A stretch of DNA of 64,000 nt from Macrothele yani (Eukaryota; Arthropoda; Arachnida; Araneae; Macrothelidae). Position 1 is the first letter of the stretch, and the number at the start of each line of letters is the position of its first letter. The stretch covers positions 135,739,240 to 135,803,239 of the forward strand of contig CM077013.1 of NCBI GenBank assembly GCA_039090855.1. Reading direction: 5' to 3'. The notes under the pieces were generated by a model. That model made no database searches. It worked only from the letters and a program-made list of their open reading frames with translations, and had not been told where the DNA came from. The position numbers were made by a program, and so were the translations under genes. This document shows positions 1 to 10,245 of this stretch, in pieces.

Positions 1-667
1 TAGAGAACAATTGTTAGCCAGAGTTCAGGAGTGTCATGAGTGAAAACAAATGGTTGCAAAGGATCCAAACTTTCTAAACACAGTAATAGCTGCCAGTGAA
101 ACATGGGTCCACTATTTCGACCCCCTCACGAAGCGCACAATGAGTGTCTGGAAGCACGCCTCCCCCGAAAAAATTCCGCCCAACCAAATCAACTGGGAAG
201 GTGATGATGATAATTTTCTTTGATCATGAAGGTATAGTCTACCAGCATGTCTTTCCACCACAAATTACTGTCAATGCTTAGTATTACATTTCAGTCTTAA
301 AGCGTCTGCGACGACACATATCGATTAAGCGACCGGAACTGGTGGGCAAGTGGATCCTACACCATGATAACGCCCGCCCACATGTGGCTGCTTGTGTTCA
401 ACACCTTCTTAGAAAATGCAATATTGAAATTATGACACAGCCCGCCTACAGTCCTGATCTCGCCCCGTGCGATTTCTGGTTGTTTCCAACAATAAAGGAG
501 AAGTTTCGTGGCACAACATTCAACAAAGATGCTGACGTTATTCCAGCTGTACAGCGGTCACTAAAGCAGCTTCCACAAAATGCCTTCACCACATGCCTTG
601 AAAAGTGGACTGAACGATGGGACCGTTGCATATCATCCGAGGGTAGATACTTTGAGAAAGAATAACA
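1..667 (+). pseudogene. mariner transposase relic (D34D type), C-terminal half
   Basis: Cut-and-paste transposase remnant. A 107-codon open stretch (342-665) carries HHDNARPH and YSPDLAPCDFWLF, the second and third catalytic Asp of mariner, with 34 residues between them. Upstream, in broken frames at about 80-200, SETWVHYFDPLTKR matches the region of the first Asp, but the usual GDE reads ASE, so that Asp is lost. Frameshifts separate the two blocks. The N-terminal DNA-binding part lies off the left edge or is gone. Inactive; family assignment is firm. Confidence 0.85.
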
Positions 668-824
668 TATATTTTGCTGTACCTATATTTCGTCATTTTG
701 GGTGATTTTACCCTCAGTTTTTATGGAACGGATGTTGTATTTTATTGCTCAGCTGTAATGCAACTACAGCTGGCGTAATTGGGGTGAGAGAAGAAATTGG
801 TGACAGAGCTAAAGTACGGAAGCC

Positions 825-871
825 CGCGCGCGCGTGTGTTTGTGTGTGTGTTTGTGTGTGTGTTGCGCGCG
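825..871. repeat. GC/GT microsatellite
   Basis: Alternating purine-pyrimidine tract, (CG)n running into (TG)n with TTTG interruptions and back to (CG)n. Open frames crossing it are low-complexity artefacts. Confidence 0.9.
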
Positions 872-964
872 TGGGGGGAAGGGAAAGGAACCGTGTCTGT
901 AAGATAATGTTTGGCTCAACAGATCATTTGCTGCATAATTGTTTTTTCCTGAAATCTTCAAAGT

Positions 965-967
<3 letters not shown>

Positions 968-1007
<40 letters not shown>
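968..1007. repeat. (AT)n microsatellite
   Basis: About 40 bp of uninterrupted TA dinucleotides. Confidence 0.95.
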
Positions 1008-1009
<2 letters not shown>

Positions 1010-1354
1010 TCTGCATTAAAAAATTAACATGGGGAATACCGACTCTCAGAATACGACGGCGGTAATGCCCTAATACAAGCAACTTTGAAATCCAAAGGGC
1101 GAGACAGGGATATCTTCCGGGACAGATCACGGGCTGAGCCGTCTGCTTTTCGCTGACTACCGTCGATTCTGGCACCCCAAAGGGACCAGCCTGCAAATTG
1201 CGTTTGCAACATATAGGAAACACAGCTAGGATTGCTAAGTGGCTGCATACAAATTCAGATCTGACTCACTAAAACGACAAAAAGTATCTGCTCTCTATTG
1301 CAGATCGATAACGTGATTCGTCCATGCACCTGTACATGTACTTCCCTCTGTTCT

Positions 1355-1412
1355 TATATTAACACGTTGCCCTCTTAAGAAGATATATTAACACGTTGCC
1401 CTCTTAAGAAGA
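1355..1412. repeat. Perfect 29-bp tandem duplication
   Basis: Two adjacent 29-bp copies (1355-1383 and 1384-1412) containing AACACGTTGCCCTCTTAAGA. Identity is complete, so the duplication looks recent. The rest of 1008-1948 shows no gene or element that I recognise. Confidence 0.9.
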
Positions 1413-1948
1413 TACGGTGTTTTAACTTAGAATTGGGAGGGTCACCTTTACTGCTTTTTCTTCTTTACCTCTCTGGTATTACTTGGGGTTGATACTGTGC
1501 TGCTCTGTCCTACACTATATGCAAGAGCTAATATCCTGCATACACTTGCATTTATTTGTCACCCCTTCCTCTAGAGTTCTAAGTGACATGCTCCCGTATT
1601 TCTTAGCTTAAGTGTCCCGATCCATTTACTCATGCAAATCAGAAAAGGGAATCTCATGGAATCCCCTTTTCTAAAAAATGGCCCCTGTACTTCCAACTAG
1701 TTTTGTCTGTCTGCTACGTGTTCTGAGCTTCTAAGTGCTGTTATCACATTGTGAAGACTTTTAAGTTCAGAAGTAGATTTATTTTTACCAGTTGCCTCAC
1801 TGTCTTACCTGCTGTCAGGCTTAAATTATTTAATAACTGTTTTGATATTAGTCCAGGGTACATTTCGACCATTTATTCCAGATAGGGCTTGTTCTAAGCT
1901 TTAATGCGAGTGGTATGAGATTTCTGTATCTTCCAAAGAGCCCTCGGT

Positions 1949-2165
1949 GCCGCCCCGGTGGCGCAGTGGTCTAAGCGGTGGCCTCTGATGATACGTCCGA
2001 ACGGGGTCCGGGTTCGAATCCCGGTGAGGCATGGATGTTGTGTTTGTCTTATGGCACTGGCTCTCTCCCTTCCCTGCAACCAGTGACCCTAAATTAGGGA
2101 CGGGCGACTTCTTATAGCCCATTGAGATGCTCACGGTGGTCATTAAACCTCCAATAAAAAAAAAT
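1949..2165 (+). mobile_element. SINE-A, complete copy with target-site duplication
   Basis: tRNA-derived SINE. The head has a pol III A box (TGGCGCAGTGGTCTAAGCGG, from 1959) and B box (GGTTCGAATCC, 2011-2021). A ~120-bp body holds CCCTAAATTAGGGACGGGCG and the element ends in CCTCCAATAAAAA plus an A tail. It is flanked by the 10-bp direct repeat AGCCCTCGGT (1939-1948 and 2166-2175), which fixes both ends. This is the best reference copy for the family in this window. Confidence 0.93.
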
Positions 2166-2395
2166 AGCCCTCGGTCTCAGGTCATTTGCATATCCTTGTT
2201 TCTCTAATTTGGGCTCATTCGTTTTCCGGCTGGGCAACTACTGGGTGCAAGAGTATGGATTAAACACTTCATCGCACAATAATAAAATGCAGATGCTTTT
2301 CTGTCAATGTAGTAAATCAGATTTGAATTTGCGTGCCGCCTCTTGATAATCCACCTGGGGTAAACATGTAGCAATATTAAAAGCAGAAAACACAC

Positions 2396-2832
2396 GCGAG
2401 CAAAACGCTCGACATAAAAAGTGCTACCTTATGCCAACATAATGTTTTTTAAGAGGATTTTTAGTATCGGAAATATGAGTGCGATTAAGAATATACACAT
2501 AGGCTACTAGCAAAAGAACTGCGCATTTCGAAAAACTAGGAAACACATGCAAAATATTCGTCATAATGGAAATACGGAATGCGAAACGAATATTTTAAAT
2601 CGGAATTTTAGAAACAAATATAATAAATGAAATAAAATAAATCATTCAGCCGCTTGGCGGAGAAAAGCGGCTGAATGGTTTATTGTGCTTCACTTATTAT
2701 ACTTTTTTTACAGATAATTATTTAAAACACGGGACGTGAGCAAAATGTTCAGCATAGTAAATGGTATCTTATGCCAAAAGAATATCTTGAATCGGATTTT
2801 TACGATCGGAGATACAGGTGGAATTAAGAACT
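2396..2832. repeat. Diverged direct repeat around a 20-bp-arm hairpin
   Basis: Segments 2396-2490 and 2737-2832 are diverged direct copies, sharing for example GAGCAAAA, CTTATGCC, GGATTTTTA.GATCGGA and GTGCGATTAAGAA-like stretches at about 340-bp spacing. Between them 2636-2655 and 2665-2684 form a hairpin (arm core CATTCAGCCGCTT) with one mismatch and a 9-nt loop. This could be a small foldback element. No coding potential is recognised from 2176 to 3039. Confidence 0.6.
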
Positions 2833-3039
2833 GACCGACGTAACGAATTAATAAATATCGTTTTCGGTGATTGCAGCTGCGTGTGGCAAAATCATGGCCT
2901 TAATCCCGTTCACCGGATGCTTAACATCAGTCACTAAGTAGAAACAGCTTCCATGCTGTATATCTTTGCACCAATTAGCGCATATTTCAGGGATCAGGTA
3001 AGGGGGCGCCATTTTTTAAAACACAGTTGGTTATTTGTC

Positions 3040-3340
3040 GTAATCATCGAGGAGTATTTCAACAGCCCAGCCATATGTCGAAGCCATTCAGATCGTGTTC
3101 AAAGAACAATTCCAGCACGATAATGCCAGACCGCATACCGCATGTATTTATCAACCCTATTAGTAAGCCGTGTGCTTGATACCATGCGTGCCTTATCGCC
3201 AGATCTGCCACCAATTGAGCGCATACGGAAAGCCACGTCTGAGAGCATACACTGAAGAGCCATAACATTGCGACCACCTGCTCAATATGCTGTTGGTCCT
3301 CCAAGTGCCGCAAAACAGCTCTTATCCGGATAGGCATAGA
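3040..3340 (+). pseudogene. Tc1/mariner-like transposase fragment
   Basis: A short plus-strand frame near 3090-3150 reads FQHDNARPHTACI, the second-Asp signature of the Tc1/mariner superfamily. The rest of a C-terminal half follows in shifted frames (CVPYRQICHQL resembles a decayed SPDLSPIE region). Too decayed for a subfamily call. Confidence 0.6.
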
Positions 3341-3379
3341 CGCTACAAGAATTCTAAAGGTGACTTATGATATCTGGTA

Positions 3380-3930
3380 TCAACACGCTGCCTGCATATC
3401 CTTGAACTCTTGTACGTTACGTGGTTGAGCCGCCGCAGACTGGATTTGTTGTTTCAAAACCAACCACACAGTCTCATTGCATTGATGCCTGGGGAATTTG
3501 AAGGCCACAGCAATACCTGGAAGTCTTCCTCGTGTTTCGCGAACCGTTTTCGAAAAATCCGGGTTGTGTGACATGGCGCATTATCTTGATGAAAGAAGGC
3601 AAGGGGAAATATCTGAGTTGCAATGATGTTTAGGTAGGTGGTAGACGTCATATTTTTCTGCACATGAATGACTGGACCCAGGGGTTTCCAGCAAAGCATT
3701 ACACCACTTCCTCCAGCGACTTGTTTTTGTCCCACGGTACATCCTGTTTCCAACACTTCCCTAGTAAAACGACGCACACGTACACAGCATTCCACATGGT
3801 GCAACGGTAGACGAGGGACACTAGACCAGCCCACGTTCTTCCAAACATTCAAGACCCAGTTTTGATGCTCGATTGCCCATTCTAGGGGATTTCGATGGTA
3901 AGCAGAGGTCAGCAAGGACACTCAGAGCGG
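3380..3930 (-). pseudogene. Tc1-like transposase relic
   Basis: Minus-strand frame from 3921 includes GRVRVRR-like VRVRRFTREVLETGC, the segment KQVAGGSGVMLCW, and QDNAPCHTTRIFRKRF, the second catalytic Asp of Tc1. The first Asp motif WSDES is degraded to WSSVP. The SPDLNPIE motif reads SPGINAM and then shifts frame, so the catalytic Glu is missing. Inactive relic lying opposite the neighbouring plus-strand fragment. Confidence 0.8.
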
Positions 3931-3945
3931 CATGCGGTTATGCAA

Positions 3946-4551
3946 CCCCATTTTCAGATTTTCAGCAGGGTTCGATATACTGTGTGTTGTTACACATTAC
4001 TTCCGTCATCAGCATTCAAACTATTTGCAGCCCCATTTTCAGCAGGGTTCGATGTACTGGTTGGTTTGACACAATACTTCTGTTATCAGCCTTTAAACTA
4101 TCGGCACCCCCATTTTCAGCATGATTCGATGTACTATGTGTTGTGACACATTACTCCAATCAGTAGCATTCAAACTATAGGCAACTCGATTTTTTTTTTG
4201 ATTGGAGGTTTAACGACCACCGTGAGCAACTCAATGGGCTATATAAGCAGTCGCCCGTTTCTAATTTAGGGTCTCTGGTTCCATGGAAGGGAGAGAGCCA
4301 GGGCCGTAAGACAAACACAACATCCATGCCTCACCGGGATTCGAACCCGGACCTCGTTCGGACGAATGATCAGAGGCCATCGCTTAGACCACTGCGCCAC
4401 CGGGGCGGCCTCCATTTTCAGCAGGGTTCGATGTACTGTGTGTTGTGACACATTACTTCCATCACCAGCATTCAAACTATCGGCAGCCCCATTTTCAGCA
4501 CGGTTCGATGTATTGTGTGTTGTGACGCATTACTTCTGTCATCAGCGTTCA
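3946..4551. repeat. 77-bp tandem repeat array, split by a SINE
   Basis: Unit begins near TTTTCAGCAGGGTTCGATGT and contains GTGTGTTGTGACACATTACT and CAGCATTCAAACTAT. Unit starts at 3959, 4036, 4113, (about 4190), 4415 and 4492 give exact 77-bp spacing except across the SINE. Roughly six units remain. The array existed before the SINE insertion at 4194-4409. Confidence 0.88.
4194..4409 (-). mobile_element. SINE-A inserted in the 77-bp array
   Basis: Minus-orientation copy: T-rich tail, then CCACCGTGAGCAACTCAATG, CTAATTTAGGG, the B box complement GGATTCGAACCC and the A box complement near CTTAGACCACTGCGCCACC. Flanking CTCGATTTT (4185-4193) and CTCCATTTT (4410-4418) differ by one base and are the likely target-site duplication, formed in the tandem repeat. 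Confidence 0.9.
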
Positions 4552-4775
4552 ATTTTTCAACTTCAAACTTTTATAGTTATTTTAATCGTGCACAAGACGG
4601 CAACCCTTTATCCCAAGACTTATTAAACACGAATTTTTTTATCTAGTTAGTTGACTTATAGCAAATGGTACATTATGATCTTTACTTATAAACAAAGATT
4701 GGATTTTACTAGAATTCAACTCCACAAAATTATTTTCATTCAAACGACAAATACTCCAATGCTAGAGTCTGTGAA
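4552..4775. repeat. Dispersed repeat, partner of 16540-16760
   Basis: From AACTTTTATAGTTATTTTAA to CCAATGC.AGAGTCTGTGAA this segment is nearly identical to 16540-16758. The partner copy also carries a 77-bp inverted arm that is missing here. Probably a non-autonomous element of unknown class. 4776-5080 shows nothing else recognisable. Confidence 0.75.
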
Positions 4776-5079
4776 GTCACACATGCATATGAGGTATAAA
4801 TACGTACATATACGCTTTGAAACGAAAAGAAAGAAAGAAAAAGAAGCACGTATAAGGAATCATCCAATCGAGATGAAAATTGCTATGTGCAACGTTAATG
4901 TATAGGACAGGAAATTGTTGCAATTCCAGAGCACTTGGGACATTTATTCAGATAAAACAGTTACACGAGTGGGAGAAGACAGAACGTTGTAGCGCCAATT
5001 CTGGTTTGGATACAAGTGGTTACCCCGCATGGCACAGACGGATACAGTTCACGAATATTGTCCTAAGCTATAGCATGTC

Positions 5080-5930
5080 AGATGCTGTCCAAATTCCGGG
5101 CCAGTTCGCCAACATTCCGGGATGGGTGTAGGTGACATCCCATCATGTCCGATTGATGGCATGTCAAGCGATCGTGCTGGACATGAAAGGGTGTGAACAT
5201 TACGGAGGCAGGTCTGGGAGATCCGTACCGTATGTGGCTGGGTATTATGCTGTTGAAAAATTGCTCAGTGATGCTGCGACAGGAATGGCAAACAACAGGT
5301 CATAGAATGTCGACGTCCCACCGTTGACCCGTGAGGGTGGTACGAAGAATTACAAAGGGTGTCCGGCTATCGCAGGAAGTGGCTAACCAGAAAGTCACTC
5401 CCGACGTGTTAGTCGTGTACTGTTCCACTCTTAAGGCAGGATCCGTGCGCTGGCCGAATCGTCTCCGGATACGTGTGCGCTGGTCATCGGTGCCAAGTGA
5501 AACCGCAACTCATCACTGGATACAACACGATGCCACTGGTCACTATCCCACGTTGATCGGGCCAGAGACCACTGCAACCGGTGCCGGCGATGACCAGTGG
5601 TGGGCAGAGCAGTGGCCTCCTGGAGTAAAGTTCCGGTGTTGCAAGTTGCCTCTAGCAACGGACGAAGTAACATGGCCACCGATGGTTGAGAACGAAGAAC
5701 TCGTTTTTTTCCTGCGGCTCTCACAATAACTTGGTCCTCGCGTTCTGTCGTTGCCCTCGGCCGTCCACTGCCCGCGTGCCGCTGGGCAGTGGGCCCTCCT
5801 CGATCCATTGGCGCCAACATCGTTCGATTGCCGCATCGTCCAGGTCCTAATACCAGGCGATACGGCCACTTGACCAACTGGCCACTCTCAACCCAATTGC
5901 ACGTCCTCACTCAAACTCGCTCAACTGCAC
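5080..5930 (-). pseudogene. Tc1-like transposase relic
   Basis: Reads from 5910 down. The N-terminal region (GSGRPRATTEREDQVIVRAA) precedes the central region (SSDELRFHL, first Asp retained). Near 5230 IFQQHNTQPHT replaces QQDN, so the second Asp is His. The SPDLSPIEH region reads SLDMPSIGH, so the Glu is Gly. Frames are shifted between blocks. Related to the relic at 19890-20880. Two catalytic residues are lost, so it is dead. Confidence 0.8.
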
Positions 5931-6478
5931 GTATGGAGCACGAATCCTACATAGAGACAACCTCACAGCCCGCCGAGGTTTGCGCAACCTCAATTTGCTG
6001 CCACAAATATCCCTGAGTTGCATATTTGCTCTTGATATATCCTCCTCGATGTGCGGTTCCCATGCACTGTGGCAGGTCACTGTTTATTCATTGGTCATTG
6101 GTTTTTAATCATTGGTATATTTGGCCCTGAAGTACTTGTAATTAGAATTTCAGCAGGAATTTACGACTTTCTCGGTGTGCTTCATTTATTATTATTTTTT
6201 TTTTTTGCAAAGAGTGTATTTACAATGTCCTATTGTTATATGAAAGTGGAAAATACCGGTGTGTATAAAGTCTGTAAAGGGCTTATGCGTATACGAAATG
6301 AGACTTATGCCTCTAATTTAGCCTTCCTTTTGAATTCCTGTATTCTTTTGTAAAGAGACTTTTTGAAGTTAAATATTTTCTGAACTGAACACCACAGAGT
6401 TTCTCTCGATGAATTTAATATTGGCAGTCGTGACGGCGGGTCAAAGCGCAATGTAAGATAAATAAAGACTTCTAAGAG

Positions 6479-6480
<2 letters not shown>
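5931..6480. other. No recognised feature
   Basis: AT-rich DNA with a short T tract near 6190-6206. A 100-codon frame at 6051-6353 has no recognisable motif and I do not call it a gene. Confidence 0.5.
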
Positions 6481-6481
<1 letters not shown>

Positions 6482-6521
<40 letters not shown>

Positions 6522-6525
6522 TGTG
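6482..6525. repeat. (AG)n microsatellite
   Basis: About 38 bp of pure AG dinucleotides followed by a short TG run. Confidence 0.95.
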
Positions 6526-6788
6526 TAGAGCGACATTTAGAATTAAGAGCAATTCACGAAAGCGCAATGACAGTCCAGTTGTTTTCATGTTGAGAAAGAG
6601 AGACTCACACCAATCTACGGATTTTGAACTGCCTTTGTGGGAATAAGTTGTACTCGGTAAGATTCTCGCATTGAGTGAGCGGTGTCATATACACCACTTA
6701 CTAAGATAAAGCGAATGGTTTTATCGTAGAAAGATATTGAATAGTAGAGTTACACAAATTAATCCCCTTCAAAACAGTTCCCTCGGAA

Positions 6789-6858
6789 CACACACACACA
6801 TCCACCCACCCACCCACACCCACACACCCACACCCACACCCACACACACACATCCACC

Positions 6859-6889
<31 letters not shown>

Positions 6890-6890
6890 C
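6789..6890. repeat. (CA)n/(CCCA)n microsatellite
   Basis: Compound CA and CCCA repeat. The block ACACATCCACCCACCCACCC occurs twice, showing an internal duplication. The Cys/Val/Gly- and His/Thr/Pro-rich frames over it are artefacts. Confidence 0.95.
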
Positions 6891-6954
6891 AGCGGTTCTG
6901 CCATTGTTGGAGACACGCATAAAAGTCCTGTTTCGGAATGCCTCTTAAGATCCT

Positions 6955-7860
6955 TGTTAAAACAACTAAAAGTCACTCGGTGCTAAGTCCGGTGAATAGG
7001 GGGGCGAGGGAGCACCGGAATAGATTTTGTAGGCAAGAATTGGATGATTGACAGAGCAGTTTAACTTGGCGTCGTGGTGAAGCATCCATTCCCTGATCTT
7101 CTTCTTCGGCCACTTGCGATGAACTGCAGTCCTCAGGTGCTTCAGGATTTTCAAGGCAGCACTAACAGTGTAGCCACATGGTAGGAATTCCCAAGGGCAC
7201 CATTTTTCCGATATCAGAAAAATTGTGCCATTTTTCGATATCGAAAAATGACACAAGCAGGACTTTACCTTGCGATCAAGACTGATGTGCTTTCTTGAGT
7301 CTTGGAGAAGAAAGAGTTTTCCACTGAGAGCTTTGGACCTATGTTTCAGGGTCATAACCTTAGACCCAGGTTTCATCACCCGTCATAATTGTCCATAAAA
7401 TGTTTGCACCTGCTATTGCACGTTGAAACAGCTGAGACGAAATTCTGATAGGATTCCTTTTCTGGTCGCCGTTCAGAAGACGAGGAATGAACTTGGCACT
7501 GACGCTACTAACACGTTTCATGTTCAATTGTCAGCGATAATGGCTTGAACAACAGAACCAAACAACAGACCAGTCTTTGCTGCAACTTCTCTGGCGGTGA
7601 GTCATCGGTTCTAATTGATCAAAGTGTGAATTTCCATGACGTTATCGTCGGTTACCGCCGTTGATGGTCTTCCACGACGAGATTCATCTTCAATGAAAGA
7701 AGCGCCATCTTTAGACCTGGAAAACCATTTAAACACTGTATTTTGGGTCACAGCACTTTTCATGCGTATCTCTCACGGGATATCCAAGGAGGAAACATAA
7801 TTTCATGTTTGCGCGTTGCTCGGACTTCGACATCCTAATAGCGTTGAAGAAATGAGAAAC
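6955..7860 (-). pseudogene. mariner transposase relic
   Basis: Read from about 7860 down: an N-terminal block in broken frames (KWFSRSKDGASFIEDES and RRGRPSTAVTDDNV, the linker after the helix-turn-helix), a middle block (FLPCGYTVSAALKILKHLR), HHDAKLNCS for the second Asp motif, and YSPDLAPSDF for the third. A stop codon directly follows SDF where mariners continue with LF. Several frameshifts. It belongs to a SETMAR-like branch distinct from the relic at 11.8 kb. Confidence 0.85.
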
Positions 7861-8626
7861 ATGCGTCTACACCCTTTGATGTCTGGAGGACTACTGGCAT
7901 TTGCTGCAAAACCGGTTTCTGGCCAGGTGACACTTGCGAGTGTTGAGAATTAATGGCCGCGTATGGAAGATATCTCTTCTCCTTTGCTTCCGTAGCAAGG
8001 ACGGCTTCATTTATATTACTTTTTGATCACCCCTCGGAAAACAACACGAAGCTGTTGATTAAAGTTTTAGTTTGTTACGAGCAAGCGATTCGTTTTTAGA
8101 GGTGATTGATGCGCATCGTGCTAATAAAAATATCGGTAGAGTACCCTGGTTCGCTTTCTAAATGATTTATGTTATGATCTTTCGTATGTCAAGATCTTTG
8201 TGGGTGTGAAATAAAACGAGTGTTTCGAGAGTACTGTGACGTACTACAGAGATCATCAGTGAGGGCGTCCTTATAAAACTCTTAAACCTACTATACTAAA
8301 TGCACTTTAAGGTACAAGCAATATACGCGTACTTTATGAGCTTCGTATCAATTTCCTTTTAAATCCTCTAATTATTATCGTTATCGGACGAAAACTGCTG
8401 AATACATACTTTAAGCAACGTGTATACGAAGGAAGTTTTTTTTTTCATGCTCATAGACAGAGCGCCTCTGGGCTGAAAGAGCCAGATTTTTTTTCCTGTG
8501 CGGTTTTATGGCTCGTAACAAAAAATACAACTATATTCACTATACGACCTTATTGGATGAAGAATCTATTATGGGAAAGCAGAAAGGATTTAAAACAGGA
8601 AAGATGCCACCGAATTCTTGAGTGTA
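7861..8626. other. No gene recognised
   Basis: No coding or RNA feature seen. A short stretch TGTGACGTACTACAGAGATC at 8236 matches the start of the family-D repeat at 8765, so a fragment of that family may lie here. Confidence 0.45.
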
Positions 8627-8706
8627 ATGATCACGTCTTGTGAACAATTTCCAACACACTTTTCAAATGATCACGTCTTATGAACAATTTCCAACACAAG
8701 TTTTCA
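8627..8706. repeat. 40-bp tandem duplication
   Basis: Copies at 8627-8666 and 8667-8706 (ATGATCACGTCTTGTGAACA start) differ by about two bases. Confidence 0.9.
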
Positions 8707-8764
8707 AAGTTGATTTTTAGGAAAAGCAAAAATGACCATAGAAAAAGTAAATATTTTTATGTCC

Positions 8765-9180
8765 TGTGACGTACTACAGAAATGAAAACATGTGTTAAGA
8801 CGACAAATTTGGAGCGAGACATTCTGTCCGCGTAACTCAGTTGGGAAAGCGACTTATTCTGGAGTGAGGGGACCCGATTTCGATGCCCGTCACTGACAAA
8901 CGTGTGCTTTCACATGGGCGCCCGATTGTGGAAAATGGATCCACTGACCGTTGGGTTCTTCGAAAAATGTGTGATGTTTGTTCCACACTTTGTTTGGAAA
9001 TAATGAAAAATTCTTACTTCGCTTAAAAGAAACAAAACTTAAGAGGGAGATGATGTGACGTACTACAGAGGTGAAAACATGTGTCAAGACGATAAATCTG
9101 CAGCGAGACATTCTGTCCGCGTAGCTCAGTTGGGAGAGCAACTTACTCCGGAGTGAGGGGACACGGACAAACATGTGTTT
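8765..9180 (+). mobile_element. Family-D tRNA-like SINE, tandem pair
   Basis: Two copies start at 8765 and 9054, 289 bp apart, each with TGTGACGTACTACAGA, GAAAACATGTGT and then a tRNA-like head CGTAGCTCAGTTGGGAGAGC (9120 region), followed by CTTACTCCGGAGTGAGGGG. The second copy is cut after the head. The A box and an anticodon-like stem are visible, but there is no proper T arm or acceptor stem, so this is a tRNA-derived repeat and not a tRNA gene. Two minus-strand copies lie at 26.86-27.32 kb. Confidence 0.75.
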
Positions 9181-10200
9181 TCATAGTGCACATTTATTTA
9201 TGAACAACACATGACATTTATTCGCGTCATTCACGACCACACCAATCCACTCACTGTCCAGAACATACTAAGTCGAATTAAATCACAACAACTAACAATA
9301 AGTTAAATAATTTCTAATACTGAGAAGTACTTAGGAAATGGATTAACGAATGTTCTTGTCATAAAACTAATGGAAAAAGGTATGGGAGTCATAAAAGTAA
9401 TATGTACTTATAGTTTAGTAATATTTACTAATCTATGGCGGCGGCAATAATAAATATTTCGACTGATTAGTTTTTCAGATACAATACTTTTATTATTATA
9501 TGTTACTCAGATTTAGAGGAAAGTATAAGAAACGACCTTGACACCAATGAAATGTTATGTAGCTACAAAAGTCCAATTGTGCATGCGCAAACTAAAATCT
9601 GACCACAAGACAGAAAGAGAATCCGAATTTCAAGTGTGTTAGTGAGGGGATTGTTAACTTTTGGTCCAGGTCAGGGGCTGGGTACCTGCGGTTTTCTGTC
9701 TGAGGAGTGGGCCAAATCGGGTTGGAACGAGTGAACCTGCGCGTCAGAAAGCGTTGCTTTCATCTTAGCTTCGTTGTTCAAAGAGTCAATTTAGGAGGAT
9801 AATGGACATTATTGCTTTCTGACTAGTTGCCTGTTAAAAAAGCATCAACAAGGAAAACGAACTTAGGAAAGGAGAGGGAAGGTATTGTGACTTATTCCTA
9901 CTCAGTGGCATGATGTACGTGTCAACTGGACTAGCCTTTCCTCATTGAGTCATGGAGCATAGTACTGAGCACTAAATGGGAGAGGCTATCATTTGTGATA
10001 GGTTTATGACCTATAAAATGAGAGGCGAAAGTTATTGTTCTGCAGTAGCTTTCGTGAAACCCAGCAACTATTGGGTTGGAAAGAAAATAATGTCCCATGA
10101 CGAGGTACCCGAAGTGGAAGATCCGACTAAGGCGCATATTAGCCCACTGAGATTGCGCATCACACCGGCATGATATCAGCAGGTAGGTGACTTAAGTCAG
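9181..10200. other. No recognised feature
   Basis: AT-rich sequence with no domain or repeat that I can name. A 65-codon frame at 9976-10173 has no recognisable motif. Confidence 0.4.
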
Positions 10201-10245
10201 TGGCAGTTAGTCGTCAGAAGTTGAAGAGTGTGAGCGCCAGCCAAC

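Noticed and set aside
745..1065. 106-codon frame rich in Cys, Val and Ile-Tyr
   Set aside because: It runs through the GT and AT microsatellites; low-complexity artefact.
1949..2035. tRNA gene at the SINE-A head
   Set aside because: A and B boxes are present, but the acceptor stem is imperfect, the sequence continues into a fixed SINE body, and many copies with target duplications exist.
3873..4626. Plus-strand frames with repeated FSAGFDV-type segments
   Set aside because: They translate the 77-bp tandem repeat and an antisense SINE.
6701..6976. 91-codon Cys/Val/Gly-rich frame
   Set aside because: It is the complement of the CA/CCCA microsatellite.
9113..9180. tRNA gene (GTCCGCGTAGCTCAGTTGG)
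   Set aside because: D arm and an anticodon-like stem are visible, but no T arm or paired acceptor; the copies at 8.8, 26.9 and 27.2 kb show a dispersed tandem repeat.
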